Of a stretch of 64,000 bases of DNA, positions 56,331-64,000 are shown piece by piece. This DNA comes from Paguma larvata (lineage: Eukaryota; Chordata; Mammalia; Carnivora; Viverridae): the NCBI GenBank assembly GCA_030068075.1, contig CM057843.1, positions 11,860,001 through 11,924,000 of the forward strand. The letters run 5' to 3'. A program made the translations under genes and the position numbers. The notes under the pieces are model-generated. The model was not told the DNA's origin. It saw only the letters and a program-made list of their open reading frames with translations, and made no database searches. Numbering within the stretch: position 1 is the first letter of the stretch; each line of letters opens with the position of its first letter.

Positions 56331-57090
56331 ACCCACCACCGGGATGGACAGGCTTCCGGGTATCCTGAGGGCCATTCTCGGGAGTCCGCCGGGGGCCAGA
56401 GGCTCCCCTTTAAAGAGCACCCACACCCTGGGCCCTTCTCGGGGCTGGGGGGAGGGGTGGTGAGGCTGGATTCCTGGAGCCTCAGCTCTTGCCTTCTCCC
56501 TCCAAGCCTTGGTTTCCTCAGCTGTAGAATGGGCATGACGCTCGCCTAGTACTGTGCCCAACACCGTGGGCACCGAGGAGGCCCCCGGTTATTCACCGGA
56601 TGAGTGAATGCAGTGGGGGAATGGCTCCCGGAAAGCAGCAGACCCATGGCGGGGGCTCCGTGAGCGGCCCTCCTGGGATGCCCTCCCCCCGCCTTGAGCC
56701 GGTTCCCACGCCTCCTCCGGGCATCCGCAGCTGCCCTGGGCCATCGTGCCTCTCGATCCTGCCTCTCCCTCCAATCGGGGGCTCCTCGAGGGCAGAAGGG
56801 GCTTCTCTCCTCTCTCTCCCCGGGCGCATCCCCCTTCTGACTCCCTAGTCGCCCTCTCGATCCACATCAACACCACCTCCCTGCTCCAACCTCGACCCTG
56901 ACCTTTCGACCACAATCTGGTGACAGCTGGCCAGGTGCAGTGGCGACATCCCTTCATCCCGGGAATTCCACGTCTTGGAATTCATCGCACTGATATGCTT
57001 GCACACAGGTACCAAGAGGTACTTTCAAAGTGACTCACCTTGCAATAGAGACAGGCCGCCCGGTGTCCCCAGGGAAGGAAAACACAACAT
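56331..57090. other. Upstream intergenic DNA, no gene seen
   Basis: A MIR-like piece at 56500-56535 ('ccttggtttcctcagctgtagaatggg'). No exon recognised. Confidence 0.5.
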
Positions 57091-57097
57091 AGCACAT

Positions 57098-57112
57098 GGG
57101 GGGGGGGGGGGG
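57098..57112 (+). repeat. Run of 15 G
   Basis: Uninterrupted homopolymer, prone to length errors and G-quadruplex formation. Confidence 0.9.
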
Positions 57113-57301
57113 ACAGTGCACAACTATGGGAAAGCAGGGACCCTGGTGTTACATGAAGGCACTTAGAAGGTGTTCAAGAAATATTTGTCGAATGAACCTA
57201 ATGGGGAAAGTTCTTTACGACGGAGTGAAAAAGCATGATGCAGCAGAGAGAGAATGGATGCCATCACTGGGATTTTTATTTTTAAGCAGGATACACACAT
57301 G

Positions 57302-57303
<2 letters not shown>

Positions 57304-57337
<34 letters not shown>
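57304..57337 (+). repeat. (CA)17 microsatellite
   Basis: Uninterrupted CA dinucleotides, likely polymorphic. Confidence 0.95.
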
Positions 57338-57341
<4 letters not shown>

Positions 57342-58134
57342 TTTGGTAGAATGTTCTGGAAAGAGACATCAGGAAGGAGGTGAACTCTTCTCTGTAAACC
57401 CGTTGTATCTGTATACCATGCTCAAAGATTTCGTGTGCCTTCCCAGATTGGTCGATTTTTAAAATAGCCCAAAGCTGAGGGAAAAGGGAGGCTTCCCCCT
57501 CCTGGGGCTCCCCATTGCCCTGGGAGGCTGGTCCAGAAAGCTGTCCTGGACAACTCCCGTCAATTGTTCCATGCTGATGAGTTCCTGCTTGCTCCGGACT
57601 CCCCATGGAGCTGCCTGACCCCATCCTGTCTGTGGTGATTAATAAACACTTTGTGATGACCTGAATCGCACAGAAGCTCCTGGGGGACAACCTGCCTTGT
57701 GCCCACGGACCAGGAGGACTTGCGGGGATGACGGGCATGCCCAGTTCCCCTGGTCGGATGTAGGGTCTCACCCCCGTGCCTTGGCCAATGCTGTTTCCTT
57801 GGCCCTGAGCTTCCATTTTGGTCTATTTAGATCCTCACCCGAGGTTTGCTGCTGTTCTGTGTTAAGGAATTTGGTCCTAGAGCCGGAGGAACCTCTCCCC
57901 ACCGGGCGGCCCATCCACAGCACGGGGGCAATTAGTATCGACTCCATTTAAAATCCATTAGCCTGCGTAGGGAGGGGGAGGATAAATATAGAACCAATTG
58001 TAAATCCAGGGAGCCCAGCCTCGCCCCAGGGAACCCTCCTGAGCACAGAGACCTCGACGACAGCCCCTGAAATGAGTCAAACATCTGGTACAGGCCGGGT
58101 GCACGCCAGGCATGCTGCTGGGTAGGGGGGTGAA
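57338..58134. other. Upstream intergenic DNA, no gene seen
   Basis: Ordinary sequence. Confidence 0.5.
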
Positions 58135-58375
58135 CAGCCCAAGCTCTGGGGTCACACAGACTTGGGTTCGAATCCTGACGCCAACACTCACCAGCTGTGG
58201 GACTTTGAACAAACGACTTGACTTCTCTGTGCCTCGGTTTATTCCTCTGCACAGTGGGGACTACGCCAGCACCTGCCTTGCAGGGCTGTGACAGGATCAG
58301 AGGTGGGGAAAGTTCTCCGCTGGTGTCCGGCACGATGCAAGTCCTCCATAAAGAACAGCGACCATCATTTGTCCC
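58135..58375 (+). mobile_element. MIR, near full length
   Basis: 'gctctggggtcacacagacttgggttcgaatcctgacgcc', 'gtgggactttgaacaaacgacttgacttctctgtgcctcgg', 'gcacagtggggac', 'cagggctgtgacagg'. Confidence 0.88.
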
Positions 58376-58599
58376 CGTTGTTCACTGAATGTGGCATTAT
58401 TGGCGTTGCTGCTGGTATTCTTCCTGGCAGGGAACGCGGGAGCAGGTGAAGTGAGGGCGGAACTCCAAGTCCACGTATTTGAATGGAGAAAGTATCACCA
58501 TTTTTATCAACCTCCAGCTGAAATTTAGGGTTTCCTTCCACTGCGCATGGAGACTGCAAACCCCGGTATCGTCCGCAGCGCCTAAGGCTTTGTCACCAA

Positions 58600-58860
58600 G
58601 GAAAGTCACAGATGTGTTCAAACCCCTTTCCGCGGGTTGTAGACCTTTCTAAATATCGTTGACACTCAACTCCGGCCTAATATTGTGGTTGGGTTTAAAG
58701 CCGCCATTCGACTCGATGCATTCGAAAAGAAGCAGGCACTTGCCGGATCGTAAAAGCGCTTTTTAACTTTCGCAATAACTGGCTCCTTAGGAGTCCCGTA
58801 TGCTATTTGATGCACGTCAGACCAGAATTCTGAGGACCCGTCCAAGGCCTAGAAAAGGGC
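58600..58860. promoter_or_regulatory. Candidate conserved non-coding element
   Basis: AT-rich yet CpG-retaining (ATCGTT, TTCGAC, TCGATG, TTCGAAA, TTTCGC). It contains a RUNX-type TTGTGGTT near 58683-58690. Retention of CpG outside an island suggests constraint or low methylation. No repeat recognised. Confidence 0.3.
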
Positions 58861-59589
58861 CAGAGTCTCTCAGGCAGACGACATCGCGGTGGTGCTAGAC
58901 CCACTGCTCTGCGGCCCCCTCTTGCAGAGAGCCCGTGACCCTGGGCCTGGGCCTATCAGCACACGTGGGGGTCCCCACGCCAGCTCTTCCTCACTCTGGG
59001 TCTCGGAAGTCCATCCGCACAAGCCCCAGTGTCTTACAACACTTCCGGTGGATCAGACCGAGAAGGGGATGCCTGAGCCCCAGGCCAGGGGTCTGAGAGA
59101 GGGTGTTGACGGCGTACTTGGGTGTCCCCGCACCGGCCTTGTGCTCTGAGAGACCTCCTAGATTCACCCCCGGAGCCTCGATTTCCCCGTCAGGCCCGTC
59201 ACTGCCGTCTGTAGGTCTCAATCCCTCCCCGGAATCCAGAACCCTGGCTAAGTCTTCCAATGCCTCTGGCCACCTCCAAAAGCCCCTGGAAGCCCACAAT
59301 TTCTGTCCTCTGAAACTGGCACTGAGAAGACAGGAGAAGGTGACAAGAAGAGCTCCCGACCAGGGGGCCGGAAGGGCAGGGCGGGGCGGTGGGAGGGCCA
59401 CAACAAGGGGCTCTCACAGCGGGGAGGGAGAGAGGCCATTCCTCACATCCCAGAAGCTGACGGCTCAGCTGACATGGTGGCTCAGACTGCCCCCCGCCCC
59501 CGGCCTGCTGGGAAGGACCGAGACCTCAGGGTGTTCCAGCTCATCCCCAGGATCAGCACACCGAAGTCTCTGGGCATCCTCTCTGCCCA

Positions 59590-59720
59590 CGTCTCCATAT
59601 CGTAGCATTTTTGCCACTTTACAGATGAAGGAAACTGAGTCACAGAACTGTTTAGTCCAAGGTCACATAGCCGTGAAGCGGCCGACTCCAGAGTGGACGC
59701 TCGTAACCGCTGCACCGTGC
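59590..59720 (-). mobile_element. MIR
   Basis: 'cactttacagatgaaggaaactgag', 'gtccaaggtcacatagcc', 'actccagagtggacgctcgtaaccgctgcaccg'. Confidence 0.85.
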
Positions 59721-60479
59721 TCCTTTCCTGGGGTACGTAGCCTCTGGGGTCAAGTTCCTCCTACAGTTCTCTGGGGTCTCCGGGTCCAGCATTGTAGTAA
59801 GAATGGGGCAGGAAGGGCAAAGGGTTGACGGTAGGAACAGACATGCGTGTGGCCAGTGGAACCGAGGTCTCTCGGAGGCCAAAGCTCAGCCTCTTTCTGC
59901 ACCGATGCAGAAGAGAAAATAACTTTTCCTACCATTCCAGCAGCTCAAAGCCCAACACGGCTGCCCTGGGAGGTAGTGAGCACCACATCACAAGAGGCAT
60001 CCAAGTACCAGAACACTCCCGTCCCTGGGTAGCAGGCCCGGGGTGTCTGGGCAGGGGCGCCGGTCGGCTATTCCTGTGTGTGTGAGGTTGGGTTGGGGGG
60101 TGCCAGAGATCAGGCCCGTCCAGGCATGGCCCCGAGGTCAGTGCCCGGAGCTGGGGCACCATTGTTCCGGGATCCCTCCTGGGCCTTCGGCCTAGCCAGG
60201 GCTTAGGCACAAAATGGGTGCAGTGAGGGAGGCAAGATGGGGAATTCGGGGCTTTGTGTCAGCACATAGCTCACGCCGGGTGAGGCGGGCGCTGGCCCCC
60301 CCCAGGCCCCCCATCCCAGGGCGGGGCCCCTTTCGGCCTCTCCAGTCTCAGGCTCTGCAGGTCAGACACGCTGCTACCCCCGGCCGGGCTCAGCTACTAA
60401 AGGGCTCAGGAGACGGGCTGCTCTGCTGGGGACAAAACAAATCCCAGTCAGTTTGGGGGGCCCGTTAAAAGCCTCTGCT
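59721..60479. other. Upstream intergenic DNA, no gene seen
   Basis: Ordinary sequence. Confidence 0.5.
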
Positions 60480-60736
60480 CTAACCCGTCCCATGCTCCCC
60501 AGCTCAGCCACGGCCTCAAGGCCCCCCATCACCTGTCATCTTACGTCTCGTCCCTCTCCTGCCTCCTTGCTCTTCCTCAAACACACCAGGTCATGCCCAC
60601 CCCAGGCCGTTTGCACTTGCCTCGCCAGAGCCAGAACGCGCTTCCCCCAGATTGCCGCAAGGCTCACTTTCACTAACCTCAGGTCTTTGTGCAAACATCT
60701 CTTTTCATGGGTACACTTTTCTGGACACCTTATTTT

Positions 60737-60752
60737 AAATTGTACCCCTCTC
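60737..60752 (+). repeat. Target-site duplication, left copy
   Basis: AAATTGTACCCCTCTC, repeated exactly at 60917-60932 on the other side of the SINE. A perfect 16-base match suggests a fairly recent insertion. Confidence 0.93.
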
Positions 60753-60916
60753 ATGGCGCGTGGTGGCTCAGTCAGTTAGGAGTCAGACTTCGGCTCAGGT
60801 CACAATCTCATGGTTCATGAGTTCGAGTCCCACATCAGACTCTCCTGACTTCGGATCCTCTGTCCCCCGCCCCCGCTCCTCCCTTTCTCACTATCTCAAT
60901 AATAAATAAATTAATA
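60753..60916 (+). mobile_element. CAN-SINE inserted in an L2
   Basis: A tRNA-like head (GGTGGCTCAGTCAGTTAG; intact B box GTTCGAGTCC at 60821-60830) is followed by 'cacatcagactctcctgact', a C-rich/TC body and an AATAAATAAATTAATAA tail. It is about 164 bases long and flanked by 16-base direct repeats, so it entered by LINE-mediated retroposition. It interrupts an older L2 copy. Confidence 0.92.
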
Positions 60917-60932
60917 AAATTGTACCCCTCTC
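60917..60932 (+). repeat. Target-site duplication, right copy
   Basis: Exact copy of 60737-60752. The sequence after it continues the interrupted L2. Confidence 0.93.
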
Positions 60933-61149
60933 TAGTCCAGTATTCCTTTCCCAGCTTCACTTTTCTCCATAGCAGTATCCTCACTCTATAAGGTCTGTAA
61001 CTTACTTATTTGTTATGTTAATTGTCTCTCCTTGAAGATAGGAATGTTTGTTTTCCCCACTACTGCCTCCTGAGCACATAGACAGGTGCCTGGGAAAATA
61101 ATTCTTTGTTTGAAGAATAGAATCTTCTGAACAAAGGTGCAAGACAGGA

Positions 61150-61320
61150 ATCTGCTTTCTCATTTTAAAGAAAAGGGAACTGAGGCTCAGAGTAGTGACC
61201 TGCCCAGGGTCCCCCACAAGGCTGCGGCAGAGCTGGCTGGAATCGTCTTCAGTTGCAGCCGAGCACCCACCTTGTGCCAAGTACTTTACACGCGTCACCT
61301 CACTGGGGATGAGGATGCCC
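61150..61320 (-). mobile_element. MIR fragment
   Basis: 'aagggaactgaggctcagagtagtgacctgcccagggtcccccacaagg', followed by 'gagcacccaccttgtgccaagtactttacacgcgtcacctc', which may be a second overlapping MIR. Confidence 0.7.
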
Positions 61321-61689
61321 GGTTTCACCTGTTAGTCTGAGGGTTGGAGCAGCCAGGCTGGGGCACTGGCCACGGGGTTCATGGTGCCGGCTGGCCCGGG
61401 CTCCATGTGTCTGTGATGAGCCATGCCAGCCTGCCTCCCACCCACACCCTCTGCCCCATAGCGGGGCTGCCAGGTGCTGGTGGGGCGCGGAGGACTGTGG
61501 GTGGGCTGCTCTTGTCCTCACTTCTCTGTGGCCAAATATATCTATAAACATCACATCGGACCCAACAGATCTTCACAGAAACCTCCTTCTCCCGGGGCCA
61601 GCTAATCGGATCTTCAGAGATGCCCAGAAGGATTGCCTGCCCCCAGAGGGTGCCCAGTCACGTGGTGGGAACCTCGTCCTGAACAAGGC

Positions 61690-61915
61690 AGCCCTGGAGG
61701 CTAAGCTGAGGTGGGTACAAATCTGACTTCGACCTCTCCTCAGCCCTGAGGGCTTAGTAAGTCATTTCATGTCCCTGGGACTCAGTTTTTCCATCTGCAA
61801 AATGGCAACATAAAAGCCCTCCATCTTAAGGTTGTAATAGGAATTAAATGAGATGGATCATGTGATATGCAGGCGGAAGACACGAGAAGCAATCAATAAA
61901 TAATGGTTGTTAACA
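61690..61915 (+). mobile_element. MIR, near full length
   Basis: 'tacaaatctgacttcgacc', 'gactcagtttttccatctgcaaaatggc', 'gttgtaataggaattaaatgagatgg', 'caatcaataaataatgg'. Confidence 0.82.
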
Positions 61916-61949
61916 GCAGCAGCACCATCAACCTAGCCATCTGTCTACC

Positions 61950-62410
61950 TATCTGACCACCTATTGATTCTTCCATCCTTCCATTCATTTACCCATCTAC
62001 CTATTCATCCATCAACTTGTTTCCCCCCCTACCCATCCATCTGTCCATCTATCCATCCATCCACTCATCCATCCATCCATCCATCCACCCATCCATCCAC
62101 CCATCCACCCATCCATCCACTCATCCATCCATCCATCCATCCACCCATCCACCCATCCATCCACTCATCCATCCATCCATCCATCCACCCATCCATCCAT
62201 CCATCCACTCATCCATCCACTCATCCATCCATCCATCCATCCACCATCCACCCATCCAGCCATCCATCCACTCATCCATCATCCATCCATCCATCCATCC
62301 ACCCATCCATCCACCCATCCACCCATCCATCCACTCATCCATCCATCCTTCCACCCATCTATCATTCTTCCATCCATCTGCCTCCTCATCCATCCATCTA
62401 TCCAACTGTT
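61950..62410 (+). repeat. (ATCC)n tandem array
   Basis: CCATCCATCCATCCACCC-type units for about 450 bases. It is the complementary motif to the GGAT arrays at 16.7-18.8 kb. Frames reading HPSIHPS are artefacts. Confidence 0.95.
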
Positions 62411-63519
62411 TCCTTTCTTCATTACTTACAGCATCAACATTCTCACTCACCTCTCACCTCCAGAGATTTCTCTAGCATCTGACCCCCACCTTCCCAGGAT
62501 AAACTCTCTCTCTACCTCCCACTGCTGACGGAGTCAGACCCAAACTTCTAACTTAGCCGGGTCTTCACCGTCTACGCCCTCTACACTGGAAGCCCTCCCT
62601 TCCTCCAGAGATTCCTGTTCCTGCTCCTTTCCTGCCACTCAGGCAGCTGCCTCCAGACTCCTGATGCCATACCAGGGAAGGATGTTGGGGAGAACTCCAG
62701 GAAGCCCACCTCTGGCTAGGAGAAGCTGTGGCCCCCCCACACACACGCACACCTCCTTATAGGCACTCTTGTTGCCCCTGAGCCTCTGTAACGGGAACTC
62801 AGCTTCCTGGAGGTCTCATCCTGGCCCCAGGACCACAGGGACAATTAGCATGTCCATTTCACAGATGGGGAAGTAGAGGTCCCTGGGGCCAGCCCTTGGG
62901 AGCCCTCAGCAATGACTCTATATCAGGTTCCCACTTCCTAGGCCCTATTCCGTTCCCAGACATACTTGTGAAAGCAAAGTGTTCTTTTAAATGAGCAAAT
63001 ACACAAGATGACCACCGAGGAGAAGACGGTGGAAGCAGGCCTTGGAAGGTGACATTAGTTTTTCAGATCTGAGCAAACAGGGTGGGGGTTCAGCCACAGC
63101 AGGACCAGCAAAGGCAAAGGCCCAGGGGCAGAAACGTCCCCGGCCCAGGTCAGACGAGAGCCACTGGGCGGGGGCAGAGGAAGGGTCTGGGGAGGCCCAG
63201 CAGGACAAGTCGTGGGGAGCAGCAGAGCTGGGACCTTCTCGGGACAGCGACGGGGAGCCACAGAGGGAGACCTGGACAGAGACAGATGTGGGCCTGTTCC
63301 TCCCGGGTCACCCGTCTTTCCCCGTCCACAACGGCCCAAATCCCTGAGTCCGCGCCCTTTTCCCACCGTCGCGGAGGCAAGGAAGGAGGGTCTGTCGGCT
63401 TCTGGGGGCTCACCAAATGTCCCCACAGTGCCCCAACTCCCCCCATCAGTGGTTCATCAAGGGAGTGCATGGCGGGGCCGGGGGGCCTTGCTGCTGCCGA
63501 CTCCTCGCAACCAGGAGAA
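62411..63519. other. Upstream intergenic DNA, no gene seen
   Basis: Includes a worn L2-like part at 62440-62640 ('ctaacttagccgggtcttcaccgtctacgcc'). No exon recognised. Confidence 0.45.
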
Positions 63520-63573
63520 CCTCGGTGCCTCCCGCCCCCGGCAGCACCTCCGTGCCTCCCGCCCCCGGCAGCA
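63520..63573 (+). repeat. 27-base tandem duplication
   Basis: CCTC(G/C)GTGCCTCCCGCCCCCGGCAGCA occurs twice, period 27. Confidence 0.88.
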
Positions 63574-63579
63574 GCACCG

Positions 63580-63800
63580 CACACGCGCCGCTTTGCAAAT
63601 GTTTGTGGCTCTCTCCGCGCACTGGCGGGCTCATTATACAATAATTGAGCACTTGTAACCGTTTTTCTCCTCGAGGATCCCAATTAAGACATCACTTTAC
63701 GCTCTTCCTCCCTTGAAGACCGTCTTCGATTCCCCGCCCCTCGCAGGCAGGGCAGGCGGCCGGCTAAAAATACCGCGCCAGGCGCTGCTCTCTGTGCCTC
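63580..63800. promoter_or_regulatory. Candidate enhancer or promoter-like element
   Basis: An octamer-like TTTGCAAAT is followed by ATTATACAATAATTGAG (homeodomain-type), CCAATTAAG, and an MEF2/TATA-like GCTAAAAATACC at 63763-63774, in a CpG-containing setting. Motif evidence only; it could be an enhancer or a minor start site. Confidence 0.3.
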
Positions 63801-64000
63801 CTCTTCCCGCCGCCCCTCTCCCGCCCTGTCCACCCCGACTCGGGGCCTGAGGGACGCAGGATCCCTCGCGGAACCTCAGTTTCTTCATCCACGAAATGGG
63901 GAGAACAATGGCGTGCCTCTCATCACGTCCTCATGAGAAGCAAAGAAAGCAGTACTGCGGAGGGCTCCGCATGGGACAGGCCGGGTCACACGTCCCCCCC

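Larger units (their letters stand above)
60480..61128 (+). mobile_element. L2 LINE 3' end (interrupted by SINE 60753-60916)
   Basis: The sequence follows the L2 3' region in order: a 'ctcaaacacacc' segment, 'ggccgtttgcacttgcc', 'cttcccccaga', 'caggtctttgtgcaaa', then after the SINE 'tatttgttatgttaattgtctctcc', 'gcctcctgagcacatagacaggtgcctggg' and a TTGTTTGAA end. It is an ancient, inactive fragment. Confidence 0.75.

Noticed and set aside
60763..60830. tRNA gene
   Set aside because: The A-box and B-box belong to the tRNA-derived head of a SINE; no complete cloverleaf and no independent terminator.
61964..62482. Repetitive open frames reading [11 protein letters not shown] peptides
   Set aside because: Direct translation of the (ATCC)n array; the same peptide arises in other frames.
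1..64000. CRISPR arrays, operons, phage or plasmid features
   Set aside because: The spaced short repeats present are microsatellites and the sequence is vertebrate; no bacterial gene organisation is visible.

Overview
The window is mammalian nuclear DNA, most likely from a cat-like carnivore (Felidae/Feliformia). It holds one multi-exon gene with a very long intron, abundant degraded MIR, L2 and L1 repeats, a MaLR-type LTR, and microsatellites. Two tRNA-derived SINEs (1111-1341 and 60753-60916) match, from memory, the felid/carnivoran CAN-SINE family: a tRNA-like head with 'ggtggctcag', 'gttcatgagtt' and 'gtcgggctctg', a CT-rich body, and an A-rich/AATAAA tail. No bacterial, phage or CRISPR-like structure is present.

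Only one protein-coding gene is supported: KCNJ12, encoding the inward-rectifier potassium channel Kir2.2, on the minus strand. Its whole reading frame (435 codons plus stop) lies in the terminal exon at 9209-10516. A clear splice acceptor sits 56 bases upstream of the ATG. About 39 kb away, a strong CpG island (about 49430-50220) contains a near-perfect minus-strand splice donor. I interpret this as the promoter and a non-coding first exon. The implied gene span (roughly 40-45 kb) agrees with what I recall of the human gene. A second non-coding exon may exist in the intron, but I could not place it.

Layout: 1-5350, downstream flank with an L1 remnant, a felid-type SINE, a hAT-like DNA transposon and an L2. 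5355-9208, 3' untranslated region, with a strong proximal poly(A) signal at 8500-8505 and a possible distal one at 5378-5383. The distal part crosses a 1 kb CA/CG-rich tract. 9209-10572, coding exon. 10573-49515, intron: L2 and MIR copies, a polypyrimidine tract (15.9-16.2 kb), a 2 kb GGAT-type array (16.7-18.8 kb), two L1 fragments arranged 3' end to 3' end (33.96-37.35 kb), a MLT1-like LTR (40.46-40.94 kb) and several candidate regulatory islands. 49.1-50.5 kb, CpG-island promoter and an adjoining CA-rich tract. 50.5-64 kb, upstream intergenic DNA with MIRs, an L2 interrupted by a SINE with 16-base target-site duplications, an ATCC-type array (61.95-62.41 kb) and a few AT-rich blocks that look like possible enhancers.

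Nearly every other open frame in the window is chance translation of GC-rich or repetitive DNA. I found no evidence of an undescribed multi-gene system. The most interesting items are an expanded 11-glycine run just before the Kir2.2 PDZ ligand, a predicted upstream ORF whose stop overlaps the Kir2.2 start codon, and candidate cardiac/muscle-type control elements.
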